A stretch of 64,000 bases of DNA from Marinobacterium iners DSM 11526 (GCF_900107855.1 NZ_FNRJ01000005.1:124001-188000), one strand, 5' to 3'; shown: positions 34,538 to 47,513, numbered from the stretch's first letter. The notes: a model not told the origin generated them from the letters alone. A program made the numbers and translations.

Positions 34538-35899
34538 TCAGATGTTCATCCCCAGCGCCAGGCCGAGGGTGATGCGGTTAGACAGGCGGTTCTGGCGAAC
34601 CTGGAGAAGCTGTATGCGAGCCTCAAAAGCAGTCTGCTCGGCACTGATTAGATTCAGGATGTCGCCTACGCCATCGCGGTACAGCGAACGGTAGTGATCG
34701 AGACTGGTTTGCGAATGTTGCAGGGCTTGTGCAAGGGCTTTTTCCTGTTGGGCCAGGGTCGCTTCCAGGTCGAGTCCGTTATCCACTTCGTTTACCGCAT
34801 CCAGCAGCGTTTGCTGATAGTTGAGGTAGCTGAGTTCGGCATCCAGCTGGGCAATGTCTGCCTGGGCTTTCAGGCGTCCGGAATTGAACAGCGGTGCCGT
34901 CAACTGCCCGAGGAGACTCCACAGCGGCGACCCTTTGAGAAGTTGATCCAGGTCTTGTCCGGTATTGGAGAGGGTGGCCTGCAATGAGAACCCGGGAAGC
35001 AGCTGCTTGTAAGCTTTGGCGGCACTGTGATCAGCGGCCTGAATTCTCAGATAGGCGGCTTGCAGGTCGGGGCGACGAGCCAGAACGGTACCTGGAAGTG
35101 ATATCGGCGGTGTGGTGATATCCGGTGTCACCGTGATCTCTGGCGGTTCACTGTTATTGCTGACGCCGCGCAGCAGATTTAACTGCCTCAAGGCCACTCG
35201 TTGATGGTTCTGACGCTCAATAAGGCTGGCCTGAACGCGAGCCGTTGCAGCCTTTGCCGTCGCCAGATCCGCCAGGTTACCCAGCCCGCTCTGATAGCGG
35301 TCCAGTATCACAGCGCGGTTGTTTTCAGAACTTTTCAGCCATTGCTGCTCAGTTTTGATGATCTGCTGGCGCAGACTGATATCCAGCCAGCTTTGAACCG
35401 TGCGGGCCGCCAGAGAATGGCGTGCAGCGTCATAGTCGAGTTTCTGTGCTGCCGCAGTTTGCTGGGCTGCGGCCTGACCATCAGCCAAGCGGCCCCAGAC
35501 ATCCAGTTCCCAGTTCAGGGTCAGGGCCAGTGTTTGTTGATTACTGATTGTTTTTTCCTTTGACCGCTGGCTGGTCAACGAACCCGTCAGTTCCGGTTGA
35601 CGGGCTGCACGTTCAGGAGCGATCAACAGTTGTTGCTGTCGTAAACGCAGGGCGGTGTGTTGCAAATCCAGGTTATTGTTAAGGGTTTCATCGACAAGCT
35701 GTTTCAACTGCGGTTGCCGGAACAGATCAAGTAACCCGGCATCCTGGGGCAGCATGGATAGATCTAGGGTTTCTGCGGGTACCGCCCAGTCTGCGGGCAT
35801 GGCCAGACTTTCTGCCCTGCCAGCCTGAGGGTCACTCAGGGTGCTGCAACCACCGAGTAACGCCAGTGACAAACTTAAAGTTAACGCGTCTGGTTTCAC
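34538..35899 (-). CDS. NodT-type outer-membrane efflux lipoprotein (TolC-like)
   Basis: 453 residues. Signal peptide with lipobox LGGC (cysteine about residue 18), then two OEP repeats rich in coiled coil. NNNLDLQHTALRLRQQQL, NWELDVWGRL and VLARRPDLQAAYLRIQAADHSAAKAYKQLLPGFSL are typical of the NodT family. It forms the trimeric exit duct for the pump and is the first gene of the five-gene minus-strand operon. The 173 bp upstream (35900-36072) contains no gene and presumably holds the operon promoter. Confidence 0.93.
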   Translation of the reverse strand: MKPDALTLSLSLALLGGCSTLSDPQAGRAESLAMPADWAVPAETLDLSMLPQDAGLLDLFRQPQLKQLVDETLNNNLDLQHTALRLRQQQLLIAPERAARQPELTGSLTSQRSKEKTISNQQTLALTLNWELDVWGRLADGQAAAQQTAAAQKLDYDAARHSLAARTVQSWLDISLRQQIIKTEQQWLKSSENNRAVILDRYQSGLGNLADLATAKAATARVQASLIERQNHQRVALRQLNLLRGVSNNSEPPEITVTPDITTPPISLPGTVLARRPDLQAAYLRIQAADHSAAKAYKQLLPGFSLQATLSNTGQDLDQLLKGSPLWSLLGQLTAPLFNSGRLKAQADIAQLDAELSYLNYQQTLLDAVNEVDNGLDLEATLAQQEKALAQALQHSQTSLDHYRSLYRDGVGDILNLISAEQTAFEARIQLLQVRQNRLSNRITLGLALGMNI

Positions 35900-36072
35900 G
35901 TCCGCCAGTTCCTATTCGGGAGCCAATATCACAATAGTTTTAAACGGACAGTGGTTAATGGAGGGTTAAATGAAGGAATAGATAATGAGTAATTTCGCAG
36001 CTTCAAGGAGCCGGGGGCAGCTCATTATCTTGGGATGGCGTTGGCCGTTATCAAAAATGACAATTGACCTGA

Positions 36073-36606
36073 TCACGTCAGGCGCGTTAATACTGCATCT
36101 ACATCATCAAGAAAGCTTGTCCAATCACCATCTTCGTCAATACCATTGATGCGCAAGAGGAATAACCCCTCAACGGCCAGAAAGGCAACGCGGGCTGCTT
36201 GGGCGTTTGAAGATGCGCCTGTCATACGGTTAAAAATTCCCCGGTACCAGTCGCGTGTTTCCTTTAAGTTTTCAGGGTTTTCCAGATAACTGACCATCAG
36301 GCCTGCAATCTTGGCATCCATAGCCTTTTGTGCGGTTCTCATTGCCTCAATGTAACTTCGAACAAAGCCGAGCGGATCATTTGTCGGTGTTTCGTCCAGC
36401 ATCGCATCGAACCGACTTGTCCAGCGGTCAACTAAGCTGCCTACCAACTCATCTCTGCTGGAGAACGAGTACTGTACGCCTCCCTTGGAAATGCCTGCAG
36501 CCTTTGCCAAAGCACCAATGGTCAGCGCTGAACCACCTTGTTCGCGTACAAGTGCTTCGGCCACACCCAGTAACCTGTCACGGGTAATAGTTGGTTTTCT
36601 GCCCAT
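36073..36606 (-). CDS. TetR-family transcriptional regulator
   Basis: 177 residues. The N-terminal HTH (RDRLLGVAEALVREQGGSALTIGALAKAAGISKGGVQYSFSSRDELVGSLVDRW) is classic TetR. The C-terminal ligand domain resembles the TetR_C_37-type repressors found with SmvA/QacA-like pumps. Divergent from the DHA2 MFS gene across 85 bp containing a short palindrome. Likely represses that transporter until a substrate binds. Confidence 0.92.
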   Translation of the reverse strand: MGRKPTITRDRLLGVAEALVREQGGSALTIGALAKAAGISKGGVQYSFSSRDELVGSLVDRWTSRFDAMLDETPTNDPLGFVRSYIEAMRTAQKAMDAKIAGLMVSYLENPENLKETRDWYRGIFNRMTGASSNAQAARVAFLAVEGLFLLRINGIDEDGDWTSFLDDVDAVLTRLT

Positions 36607-36640
36607 TGTTTTTCTTTTTTACCCCCACTATTATCTTTTT

Positions 36641-36656
36641 AAATACGATTGTATTT
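36641..36656. promoter_or_regulatory. palindrome between tetR and MFS genes
   Basis: AAATAC-GATT-GTATTT is a perfect 6-bp-arm inverted repeat in the divergent promoter region, a plausible TetR operator. Confidence 0.5.
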
Positions 36657-36691
36657 ATATTTTAAATGACGCGCAAATCAGGGGTGAACCT

Positions 36692-38203
36692 GTGTCTTAC
36701 TACTTTCTAAACCCCAAGCGCTGGCTGATTCTGATAGCAGTAATGCTGGCATTCCTGCCGGTTGTTCTCGATATGACCATTCTGCATGTTGCGGTCCCCA
36801 CGTTAACCCAGGCGTTGGGAGCAACAAATAACCAAGTGCTGTGGGTCATCGATATTTATCCGCTGTTGATGGCCGGCTTGCTGGTGCCTATGGGTACTCT
36901 GGCCGACAGGGTAGGTAACCGACTCATCTTACTGATCGGCTTGGTGATCTTCGGGGCTGCCTCAGCCGCGACGGCCTTTGCGCCTACTGCACAGATGCTG
37001 ATTGGTGCGCGTGTTATGCTGGCGTTGGGGGGATCAATGATCATGCCATGCGTGCTGGGCATTATCCGCCGTACCTTTGAGGACGATAAGGAGCGAGGAC
37101 TGGCGCTCGGATTATGGGGTACGGTGGGGGCTGCCGGTGCGGCGGTTGGCCCGCTGATAGGTGGTGCGCTGCTGGAACATTTCTGGTGGGGCTCGGTGTT
37201 CTTGATCAACGTGCCTCTGATGCTCGTTGTAGCTCCGGCCTGCTGGCTACTGCTGCCGCGTCAGGAGCAGACCGTACCCGGTCATTGGCCGATTGGTCAG
37301 GCTTTGCTGCTGGTCATGGGTATGATTGCGGTGGTGTATGCGGCCAAGACGGGTTTTGGTGGCAAGCAACCCCTTGCAGTGGTGTTGCTGACGTTGGCTT
37401 TCGGATTGGCAATGCTGGTGCTGTTTGCTCGTAAGCAGTTCCGCGCTGCTGCGCCGATGCTGGATCTTTCCTTATTGGCACACCCTGCCATCGTCGCTGG
37501 CATCATCATGGCGGTGGTCGCCAGCGGCGCATTGGCCGGGGTCGAACTGACTCTGGCGCAGGAGCTGCAATACGTCCTGGACAAAACACCGCTTCAGGCC
37601 GGGATATTCCTGATTCCCATCATGGCTGCGGCAGCAGTGGGCGGTCCGGTTGCGGGCTGGCTATCTGCCCGGTATGGACTGCGGCCAGTGGCCAGCCTGT
37701 CGATGGTCGTCGCAGCGCTGTCGCTGGGCTGGCTTGCCGTGCAGGATTTTCATGCTCCGGGAGTGATTGTACCGCTACTGCTGGCACTGCTGGGTTTAGC
37801 GCTGAGTATCGGCCTGACTGCGTCGTCCATCGCTATTATGGGCTCAGTCGATGCAAGTAAGGGCGGTGCTGCAGGTTCGCTGGAAGCGACCGGGTATGAA
37901 CTGGGCACTGGTCTCGGCATCACTCTATTTGGTGTGTTTATGTCGGTTATTTTCAGGCGTAACCTCACGACCCCTGCTGGGTTATCCCCTGATCTCGCAG
38001 ATCAGGCTGCGGTTTCGATGGGCGATACGTATCTGGTCGCGCGGCAGCTTTCCGACGATCAGGCCGCCGCATTGGTTGCTGCGGGCAAGGCGGCTTTTTC
38101 GACCACACACTCAGTGCTGCTGCTGACGTCTGCCGCATTGATCGGGGGGCTGGCGGTGTTGGTGTTTTTCCTGCTGACTGACATGCGCAAAGACTCTGCC
38201 TGA
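36692..38203 (+). CDS. DHA2-family MFS multidrug transporter (SmvA/QacA-like)
   Basis: 503 residues from a GTG preceded by AGGGGTG. About fourteen predicted membrane segments fit the DHA2 family. Motifs: LDMTILHVAVPTL in TM1 (motif D1), GTLADRVGNR (motif A) and GTVGAAGAAVGPLIGGALLEHFWWGSVFLINVP (motif C, antiporter). These pumps export cationic biocides and dyes. The divergent TetR is its probable repressor. Confidence 0.9.
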   Translation: MSYYFLNPKRWLILIAVMLAFLPVVLDMTILHVAVPTLTQALGATNNQVLWVIDIYPLLMAGLLVPMGTLADRVGNRLILLIGLVIFGAASAATAFAPTAQMLIGARVMLALGGSMIMPCVLGIIRRTFEDDKERGLALGLWGTVGAAGAAVGPLIGGALLEHFWWGSVFLINVPLMLVVAPACWLLLPRQEQTVPGHWPIGQALLLVMGMIAVVYAAKTGFGGKQPLAVVLLTLAFGLAMLVLFARKQFRAAAPMLDLSLLAHPAIVAGIIMAVVASGALAGVELTLAQELQYVLDKTPLQAGIFLIPIMAAAAVGGPVAGWLSARYGLRPVASLSMVVAALSLGWLAVQDFHAPGVIVPLLLALLGLALSIGLTASSIAIMGSVDASKGGAAGSLEATGYELGTGLGITLFGVFMSVIFRRNLTTPAGLSPDLADQAAVSMGDTYLVARQLSDDQAAALVAAGKAAFSTTHSVLLLTSAALIGGLAVLVFFLLTDMRKDSA

Positions 38204-38272
38204 GATTAGCGCGTGCCGACATCGCGACTGAATGCAGCGTGTATCGCTTGCTGAGCAGAAGACGTGTGAGGG

Positions 38273-40537
38273 TTAGTTTTTTAAATATCCCGCTAGAAAC
38301 GGGCCTGTCACGGAGGTTGGTTCTGTCTGCAGACCAGCGGGTGCCCCCTGATAAATGATGTCGCCGCCATATTTTCCTGCACCGGGCCCCATTTCAATAA
38401 CATGGTCAGCCGCTGCGATCATATCCAGATTATGCTCGACGATGATAAGCGTTATGCCCTGCTCGGTGAGGCTGCCGAACAGCTGTATCAGGTGTTCTGT
38501 ATCCTGCATATGAAGACCGGATGTGGGTTCATCAAATACGTATATCCGGCCACTGAGCCCCAGTTCTTTTGCCAGCTTCAACCGTTGCCGCTCGCCACCT
38601 GACAGGGTTGAAAGTCTTTGACCTATCTGCAGGTATCCCAGCCCGACCTGCTGCATTCGTGCCATCTTATCCCTGATCTCAGGTTTGTCATCAAACAGTT
38701 GCAGAACATCGGGCGCACGCAGGCGCATAATCTCATCGATGGCATGCCCTTTGACCCGGATAGCACGGGCCTCAGCGCTATAACCCGAGCCGTCGCAAAC
38801 CTCGCAGACCGATTCTACGGTATCAAGAAAGGCCAGATCGGTGCGGACCACACCACGACCTTTACAGATTGGACATGCCCCGGCACCGTTGTTGCTAAAC
38901 AGGCCAGCAGGTTTGCCGCTCTGGCGGGCGAAGACGCGGCGAATATCGCTCAGTGCACCCAGATAGCTGGCGGGTGTCGAGCGGGATGAGCCGCGCAGCT
39001 CCGTCTGGTCGATCACAACCACATCGGGGCGAAGTGCTGGTAAGATCCGGTTCGTGAGGGTCGATTTGCCAGAACCCGCAACGCCCGCGACAACCGTCAT
39101 GACGCCAAGCGGGATGTCGGTCGACAGATCCTGTACGTTAAACAGAGATTGGTGGCTGATGTTAATCCAGCCTGATGGGGTACGGGGCGTCGTATTGATT
39201 CTATGCTGTTTGCGCAAGCTCTGTCCTGTTGCCGTTTCTGCTTCTCGCAGTTCTGCCACCGTGCCCTGGCAGACCACTTCTCCGCCTGACTGGCCAGCCT
39301 GTGGCCCCATATCGATCACCTGATCTGCGATGCTGATCAGATCAGGGTCATGCTCAACCATCAGGACGCTGTTGCCTTTATCCCGCAAGCGTATCAGCAG
39401 CTCCCCGAGGTGCCTAACGTCGCGTGCATGCAGGCCGATACTGGGCTCATCGAAAATATAAGCGATATCGCTAAGACTGCTGCCAAGGTGGCGGATCATC
39501 TTGATTCTCTGCGATTCGCCCCCCGATAATCCTGCTGTGCCCCGGTCCAGACTAAGATAATTGAGGCCTATGTCGATCATGCTTTCCAGTTTTTCTGTCA
39601 TCGATGACAGGACCGGCTGCATCTCCGGTTCGTCGATGCTACGTAAAAATACCAGCAGGTCGCTTGCTTCCATGGCGGAGCAGTCGGCGATGTTGTGCCC
39701 TGCGATCCGACAGCTAAGCGCTGCCGGATTAAGGCGGCCGCCGTTGCAGGCGGGGCAGGAGCCGCTTTTCGTCACCCGCGACAGTGCCTCGCGTTCGATA
39801 TCCGAAAGCTCGCTCTCTTCGCGCTCCAAAAATGAACGGCGCAGGCGAGGCAGCACACCTTCATAAGTCGTTGTCTTCGGCCAGCCCGGTCTGGGTGCCG
39901 TGACGGGCGTACCTTCTTCAACGGTCAGGCGTTGCCATTCACCGTCGCTATAACACTCAAGTGGTTTTGTGGTATCAAAGAAGCCTGATAAGGCATAGCG
40001 TTTCCAGCGCCATGAAGAGGGCTCGAATCCGGGGAAGCGGATGGCGCCATCCTCGAGTGAGCGCGTGCGATCAAACAAGGCATTTTCGTCTATCGTTCGA
40101 ACCGTTCCCAACCCCTGACACTGTGGGCACATGCCATGGGGGTTATTGAACGAAAATAAGCTGGATTCGCCGATAGTTGGCTTTCCTATGCGAGAGAAGA
40201 GCAGGCGTAGCAGCGCATAGATCTCGGTCACTGTACCCACGGTAGAACGCGCATTGCCCCTCAGCTTGCGTTGATCAATGACAATTGATGCCGGTAAATT
40301 TTCCAGACGATCGGCATCAGGCTGACCGAAATGCGGCAGTCGGTGACGAATGAAGGTTGAATAGGTTTCAGCCAGTTGCCGTTGGGATTCTGCGGCGATG
40401 GTATCGAACAACAGTGATGACTTACCCGAGCCGGATACTCCGGTAAAAGCGATGACCTGATATTTGGGGATATCAAGGGTCACATTTTTCAGATTGTTGG
40501 TTCTGGCCCGAATAATCCGCATGGGCAGATCAGTCAT
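38273..40537 (-). CDS. UvrA-like excinuclease ABC subunit (short, UvrA2-type)
   Basis: 754 residues, about 190 shorter than UvrA. Two ABC modules: Walker A TGVSGSGKSSL (about 33-43) and AGVAGSGKSTL, signatures LSGGESQRIKM and LSGGERQRLKL, and Walker B YIFDEPSIGLH and YVFDEPTSGLH. Zinc-type CX2C pairs CPQCQG, CPACNGG, CPICKG and CEVCDG are present. The UvrB-binding region is missing, as in UvrA2/DrrC-like proteins linked to resistance to DNA-binding drugs. The start overlaps the marR stop by 8 bases. The role in drug resistance is inferred from family and operon. Confidence 0.9.
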   Translation of the reverse strand: MTDLPMRIIRARTNNLKNVTLDIPKYQVIAFTGVSGSGKSSLLFDTIAAESQRQLAETYSTFIRHRLPHFGQPDADRLENLPASIVIDQRKLRGNARSTVGTVTEIYALLRLLFSRIGKPTIGESSLFSFNNPHGMCPQCQGLGTVRTIDENALFDRTRSLEDGAIRFPGFEPSSWRWKRYALSGFFDTTKPLECYSDGEWQRLTVEEGTPVTAPRPGWPKTTTYEGVLPRLRRSFLEREESELSDIEREALSRVTKSGSCPACNGGRLNPAALSCRIAGHNIADCSAMEASDLLVFLRSIDEPEMQPVLSSMTEKLESMIDIGLNYLSLDRGTAGLSGGESQRIKMIRHLGSSLSDIAYIFDEPSIGLHARDVRHLGELLIRLRDKGNSVLMVEHDPDLISIADQVIDMGPQAGQSGGEVVCQGTVAELREAETATGQSLRKQHRINTTPRTPSGWINISHQSLFNVQDLSTDIPLGVMTVVAGVAGSGKSTLTNRILPALRPDVVVIDQTELRGSSRSTPASYLGALSDIRRVFARQSGKPAGLFSNNGAGACPICKGRGVVRTDLAFLDTVESVCEVCDGSGYSAEARAIRVKGHAIDEIMRLRAPDVLQLFDDKPEIRDKMARMQQVGLGYLQIGQRLSTLSGGERQRLKLAKELGLSGRIYVFDEPTSGLHMQDTEHLIQLFGSLTEQGITLIIVEHNLDMIAAADHVIEMGPGAGKYGGDIIYQGAPAGLQTEPTSVTGPFLAGYLKN

Positions 40538-40973
40538 GATCGATGCCCTCCCGCTGTAATCCCCTGACGGCTTTATGACAGAGTTCCGCGAAGATGGCCT
40601 GCTCGCCTGCTGTCATCACCGATGCGACCCGCTGTGCTGCACCGTGCCGTTGTCTGGTTGCCCGTTCCAGAAAGGCGTTTCCCTGGTTACTGAGTTGTGT
40701 CGCCTGAGCCCGACGATCACTAGCGTCTGACTTTTGTTCTATCAGCTGCAGGTCTTTGAGCACGCGCAGGGCTTTTGACAGTTGAGTTCGGGAGATACCA
40801 AGCCGCTGGCTAATAATTGATGGGCGCAGAGCCCCGTTAATACGCAATATTTCCAGAACATCATACTGTGCCCATGTTATGGCTTCCGGGGTAAAACGGT
40901 TGCGACGAGCGACCAGTTCACATTGCAGAAGTGAGAGGGCCGCTTCCAGTTCTGAGGTTTCCTGAGTTGTCAT
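40530..40973 (-). CDS. MarR-family transcriptional regulator
   Basis: 147 residues. Winged HTH at about 30-105 (WAQYDVLEILRINGALRPSIISQRLGISRTQLSKALRVLKDLQLIEQKSDASDRRAQATQLSNQG). It is the first gene of an operon with the UvrA-like protein and probably autorepresses it. Palindromic DNA lies just upstream. Confidence 0.9.
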   Translation of the reverse strand: MTTQETSELEAALSLLQCELVARRNRFTPEAITWAQYDVLEILRINGALRPSIISQRLGISRTQLSKALRVLKDLQLIEQKSDASDRRAQATQLSNQGNAFLERATRQRHGAAQRVASVMTAGEQAIFAELCHKAVRGLQREGIDHD

Positions 40974-41012
40974 TTTTTAATTCAATATTTCTAGTTCATT
41001 GTGGTTTCTTTT

Positions 41013-41073
41013 TGGAAACTATATTTGAGATTTTATTACAAATAAAGTGATTTTATGAACTGTATAGTTTCCA
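41013..41073. promoter_or_regulatory. inverted repeat upstream of marR, in a 408-bp gene-free stretch
   Basis: TGGAAACTATA (41013-41023) and TATAGTTTCCA (41063-41073) form perfect 11-bp arms 39 bp apart, and GTTTC-GGAAAC forms a smaller nested palindrome at 41004-41019. A likely MarR operator. The rest of 40974-41381 shows no recognisable gene. Confidence 0.5.
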
Positions 41074-41360
41074 TAAAGGCTTTATTGCGTTGGAGTTCGG
41101 GTCCCAATTGAGACATGGAATATTTGAAAGGCCCTGCTGTCTCAGCAGATGGGCTGAAGGAGTGCCGGTTCGATTTACTCTGTCGTTACTGACTAGATGG
41201 TTAACAAAATCAATAAACGCAGAGTCAAGGCTGGTCAGCCTTCAGCGGCAAATGTTTATGCAATCTGCTGCTGATGGTGGCAGTGTACGAACCTTTATTC
41301 TGCGGTTAATGAGCCGTTTATTTGCACGTTTCTTATCGTAGATTTTGTGTCTCGCTGTGA

Positions 41361-43388
<2,028 letters not shown>

Positions 43389-43496
43389 AGGCTCGGCTAT
43401 TCTGTATCTCGGTCGCCCGATCGGGTAAAATCAGCTTTCATTCTTTCGCTCTCCCATGCCTGGTCTGCAGGTAGAATCAAGAGGCTCGATATCAAC

Positions 43497-46400
43497 ATGC
43501 TCGTACTGCGTGGAGCTCCCGCTCTTTCGTCTTTTCGTCATGCCAAACTGCTTTCCTCGATCCGGTCGCAGGTTTCGTCCGTTACAGGTCTATACGCAGA
43601 ATACACTCATTTTGCAGATCTGCAGCGTGATCTGGAGGAACAGGAGTCTCAGGTTCTAGATCGTATCCTGCGTTATGGTCCCAAGGCCAGTGCGGAAGAA
43701 CCGGTCGGAGAACTCTTCCTGGTTGTTCCGCGTCCCGGCACTATCTCGCCCTGGTCCAGCAAGGCCACGGATATTGCCCGTAATTGTGGTCTGAATGCAA
43801 TCGAGCGCCTTGAGCGCGGCGTCGCCTACCATGTGCGCAGCGAACAGCCGTTGACTGCTGAGCAGCGCGGTCACATCGCCGAGCTGCTGCATGATCGCAT
43901 GGTCGAAGCGGTGATGACTGACCTGGATCAGGCGCAGTCCCTGTTCCGCCACGAACAGCCACGAACCATGACTCAGGTCGACATTCTCGGCGGTGGTCGT
44001 GATGCCCTGGCCAAAGCGAACGTAGAGCTGGGTCTGGCGCTGGCAGACGATGAGATCGATTATCTGGTTGAAAGCTTTAACGGTCTGGGGCGCAACCCCA
44101 ACGATGTAGAGCTGATGATGTTCGCCCAGGCGAACTCCGAGCACTGCCGTCACAAAATCTTCAATGCCAGCTGGGATATTGATGGCGTGCGTCAGGAGCA
44201 TTCCCTGTTCGCCATGATCCGCAACACCTATAACCTGGGTGGCGAAAACGTCCTGTCTGCCTACAAGGATAACGCGTCCGTAATCGTGGGCAGCAAGGCG
44301 GGTCGTTTCTTCCCGCATCCGGCCACCGGCCAGTATGGCTACAACCCGGAAGCGATCCATATTCTGATGAAGGTGGAAACCCACAACCACCCGACCGCCA
44401 TCGCGCCGTTTTCCGGTGCCGCGACCGGCTCTGGCGGTGAGATTCGTGATGAAGGTGCTACCGGCCGTGGCTCCAAGCCGAAGGCGGGCCTGACCGGTTT
44501 CACGGTATCCGATCTGAACATCCCAGGCTTCGAGCAGCCCTGGGAATCCGGCTATGGCAAGCCGGAGCGCATCGCGTCTGCGCTGGATATCATGATCGAA
44601 GGCCCCATCGGCGGTGCCGCGTTCAACAACGAATTCGGTCGTCCCAACCTGACCGGTTACTTCCGTACCTTCGAACAGCAGGTGCCGGGTGCCAACGGTG
44701 ATGAAGTGCGCGGCTACCACAAGCCGATCATGATCGCCGGTGGTCTGGGTAACATCCGTGAAGACCATGTGGAGAAGGGCGAAATCACCGTTGGTGCCAA
44801 GCTGATCTGCCTGGGTGGCCCGGCGATGCTGATCGGCCTCGGTGGCGGTGCGGCATCTTCCATGTCCTCCGGCAGTTCCTCTGCCGATCTGGATTTCGCC
44901 TCCGTGCAACGCGGCAACCCGGAGATCGAGCGTCGCTGTCAGGAAGTAATCGATCGCTGCTGGCAGTTGGGTGACGACAACCCGATCGCCTTTATCCATG
45001 ACGTGGGTGCCGGTGGTCTGTCCAATGCCTTCCCCGAGCTGGTGAAGGATGGTGGCCGTGGCGGCAACTTTGAACTGCGCAACGTCAACAATGACGAACC
45101 GGGCATGTCGCCGCTGGAGATCTGGTGTAACGAAGCTCAGGAGCGTTATGTTCTGGCCGTTAAGCCTGAAGATCTGGCCCGCTTTGAGGCGATCTGCGAG
45201 CGAGAGCGCTGCCCGTTTGCGGTGGTCGGTGAAGCGACAGAAGAGCATCACCTGACCCTGGGTGATACCCACTTCGACAATAAGCCGGTCGACCTGCCGA
45301 TGAGCGTACTGTTCGGCAAGCCGCCGAAGATGCACCGCTCAATCGAGCGCAAGGCCTACGAAGTACCCGAGTTCGATACCCGTAAGATCGAGCTGGCCGA
45401 TGCGGTTGAGCGTGTGCTTAAGCTGCCGGCAGTTGCTTCGAAAAGCTTCCTGATTACCATCGGTGACCGCTCCATCACCGGCACCGTTGCACGTGATCAG
45501 ATGGTCGGACCCTGGCAGGTGCCGGTAGCAGATTGTGCCGTGACCACCGCGTCCTACGACACCTATGCCGGTGAAGCCATGGCGATGGGCGAGCGTACCC
45601 CGCTGGCGCTGATCGACTCGCCAGCCTCTGGCCGCATGGCGGTCGGTGAGACCATCACCAACCTGGCCGCGGCTCGTATCGGTCAGCTGTCCGACGTCAA
45701 ACTGTCCGCCAACTGGATGTGTGCCGCCGGTCACCCGGGTGAAGACGAAAAACTGTACGACACCGTCAAGGCGGTAGGCATGGAGCTGTGTCCGGAGCTG
45801 GGCATCACCATTCCGGTGGGCAAGGACTCCATGTCCATGCGTACCGTTTGGAATGACAACGGCGAGCAGAAGAGCGTGACTGCACCGATGTCGCTGATCA
45901 TCTCCGGCTTTGCACCGGTGCTGGATGCGCGCAAGACACTGACGCCGCAGCTGCGCACCGACAAGGGTGAAACCGACCTGATCCTGCTGGATCTGGGCAA
46001 TAGTCAGAACCGCATGGGTCTGTCGGCACTGGCGCAGGTCTACAACGAAGTCGGTAACAGTGTGCCCGATGTGGATGACGCCGAGCTGCTGGCCAACTTC
46101 TTCACCGCCATTCAGGAGCTTAACGAGCAGGGCCTGCTGCTGGCCTACCACGATCGCGCCGATGGCGGTCTGCTGGCCACTGTTGCCGAGATGGGCTTTG
46201 CCGGTCGTACCGGTGTGGATCTGAACCTGGATCTGCTGGCCGAAGACACCTCCGAGCTGGCCGCCGCCCTGTTCAACGAAGAGCTGGGTGCGGTAATTCA
46301 GATCCGTCGCGACGATATGGAAACCGTGCTGAACGAACTGAACGCGGCAGGCCTGGGTGATGTGGCCAAGGTGATCGGTACGCTGAATCCGGATCTGCAG

Positions 46401-47399
46401 CTGAACTGCTTCTTCGATGACGAAGAGGTCTACAGTGCCGATCTGATTCAGCTGCAACGCTGGTGGAGCGAAACCTCCTTCCGTATTCAGGCGCTGCGTG
46501 ACAACTCCGAATGTGCACAGCAGGAGTTTGATCGTCTGCTGGATCGTGAAGATCCGGGCCTGAATGTAAGCCTGAGCTTTGACCAGAACGAAGACGTGGC
46601 GGCCGATCTGATCGCCTCCGGGGTGCGTCCGAAGGTTGCGATCCTGCGTGAGCAGGGCGTCAACGGTCAGGTCGAGATGGCGGCAGCCTTTGACCGTGCC
46701 GGCTTCGATGCCATCGATGTGCACATGAGCGATATTCTGTCCGGCCGCATTACGCTGGATCAGTTCCGTGGTCTGGTCGCCTGTGGCGGCTTCTCCTACG
46801 GTGACGTTCTGGGTGCAGGTGAGGGCTGGGCCAAGTCCATTCTGTTCAACCCGGTGGCACGTGAGCAGTTCACCGCCTTCTTCGAGCGTGAAGATACCTT
46901 TGCGCTGGGCGTGTGCAATGGCTGTCAGATGCTGTCCAACCTGCATGAACTGATTCCGGGTGCCGATCTCTGGCCGCATTTCGTGCGTAACCAGTCGGAG
47001 CAGTTCGAAGCCCGTGTAGCGATGGTGGAAGTACAGGACAGCCCGTCCATCTTCCTGCAGGGCATGGCCGGCTCCCGCATGCCGATCGCGATTGCTCACG
47101 GTGAAGGTCGTGCCGAGTTTGAAGACGATGCGCAGCTGCGCATGCTGAATGAATCCGGTACAGTCTCTCTGCGCTTTGTGGATAACCGTGGTGATGCCAC
47201 CACTGTGTACCCGGCTAACCCGAACGGTTCGCCTCTGGGTATCACCGGTCTGACTACGCCGGATGGCCGCGTCACCATCATGATGCCGCACCCTGAGCGT
47301 GTCTTCCGTGGTGTGCAGAACTCCTGGGCGCCGGATGACTGGTCCGAGGATGGTGCCTGGATGCGCATGTTCCGCAATGCGCGTGTCTGGGTCGGTTGA
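43497..47399 (+). CDS. purL: phosphoribosylformylglycinamidine synthase
   Basis: 1300 residues, the full-length large form that makes FGAM from FGAR, ATP and glutamine in purine synthesis. Visible parts are [14 protein letters not shown], the PurM-like ATP domains ([40 protein letters not shown]) and the C-terminal class I glutamine amidotransferase, with nucleophile cysteine in [11 protein letters not shown] and the His-Glu pair in [11 protein letters not shown]. Two terminators follow. Long antisense open frames over this gene are a codon-bias artefact. Confidence 0.98.
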   Translation: MLVLRGAPALSSFRHAKLLSSIRSQVSSVTGLYAEYTHFADLQRDLEEQESQVLDRILRYGPKASAEEPVGELFLVVPRPGTISPWSSKATDIARNCGLNAIERLERGVAYHVRSEQPLTAEQRGHIAELLHDRMVEAVMTDLDQAQSLFRHEQPRTMTQVDILGGGRDALAKANVELGLALADDEIDYLVESFNGLGRNPNDVELMMFAQANSEHCRHKIFNASWDIDGVRQEHSLFAMIRNTYNLGGENVLSAYKDNASVIVGSKAGRFFPHPATGQYGYNPEAIHILMKVETHNHPTAIAPFSGAATGSGGEIRDEGATGRGSKPKAGLTGFTVSDLNIPGFEQPWESGYGKPERIASALDIMIEGPIGGAAFNNEFGRPNLTGYFRTFEQQVPGANGDEVRGYHKPIMIAGGLGNIREDHVEKGEITVGAKLICLGGPAMLIGLGGGAASSMSSGSSSADLDFASVQRGNPEIERRCQEVIDRCWQLGDDNPIAFIHDVGAGGLSNAFPELVKDGGRGGNFELRNVNNDEPGMSPLEIWCNEAQERYVLAVKPEDLARFEAICERERCPFAVVGEATEEHHLTLGDTHFDNKPVDLPMSVLFGKPPKMHRSIERKAYEVPEFDTRKIELADAVERVLKLPAVASKSFLITIGDRSITGTVARDQMVGPWQVPVADCAVTTASYDTYAGEAMAMGERTPLALIDSPASGRMAVGETITNLAAARIGQLSDVKLSANWMCAAGHPGEDEKLYDTVKAVGMELCPELGITIPVGKDSMSMRTVWNDNGEQKSVTAPMSLIISGFAPVLDARKTLTPQLRTDKGETDLILLDLGNSQNRMGLSALAQVYNEVGNSVPDVDDAELLANFFTAIQELNEQGLLLAYHDRADGGLLATVAEMGFAGRTGVDLNLDLLAEDTSELAAALFNEELGAVIQIRRDDMETVLNELNAAGLGDVAKVIGTLNPDLQLNCFFDDEEVYSADLIQLQRWWSETSFRIQALRDNSECAQQEFDRLLDREDPGLNVSLSFDQNEDVAADLIASGVRPKVAILREQGVNGQVEMAAAFDRAGFDAIDVHMSDILSGRITLDQFRGLVACGGFSYGDVLGAGEGWAKSILFNPVAREQFTAFFEREDTFALGVCNGCQMLSNLHELIPGADLWPHFVRNQSEQFEARVAMVEVQDSPSIFLQGMAGSRMPIAIAHGEGRAEFEDDAQLRMLNESGTVSLRFVDNRGDATTVYPANPNGSPLGITGLTTPDGRVTIMMPHPERVFRGVQNSWAPDDWSEDGAWMRMFRNARVWVG

Positions 47400-47421
47400 T
47401 CGGGTAATGGCTTGAATTTAG

Positions 47422-47449
47422 AAACGGCAGCTTCGGCTGCCGTTTTTGT
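47422..47449 (+). terminator. intrinsic terminator of purL
   Basis: AAACGGCAGC-TTCG-GCTGCCGTTT followed by TTTG; UUCG tetraloop stem. Confidence 0.9.
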
Positions 47450-47484
47450 TGGTGTTGGATAAACGCTGGCAGATAGCATCCAAC

Positions 47485-47513
47485 AAAAAAGCCGGCACAA
47501 AGGCCGGCTTTTT
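47485..47513. terminator. bidirectional terminator between purL and the OmpA-like gene
   Basis: AAAAAAGCCGGC and GCCGGCTTTTT flank a 6-base loop; A- and T-runs on the two sides allow termination in both directions. Confidence 0.88.

Noticed and set aside
41090-41341. 83-codon frame upstream of tadA
   Set aside because: No ribosome-binding site, no recognisable domain, and ordinary intergenic composition.
43656-47291. Two very long antisense open frames (559 and 650 codons) nearly covering purL
   Set aside because: purL is certain on the plus strand; the antisense frames have no domain features and arise from strong codon bias at moderate-to-high GC.
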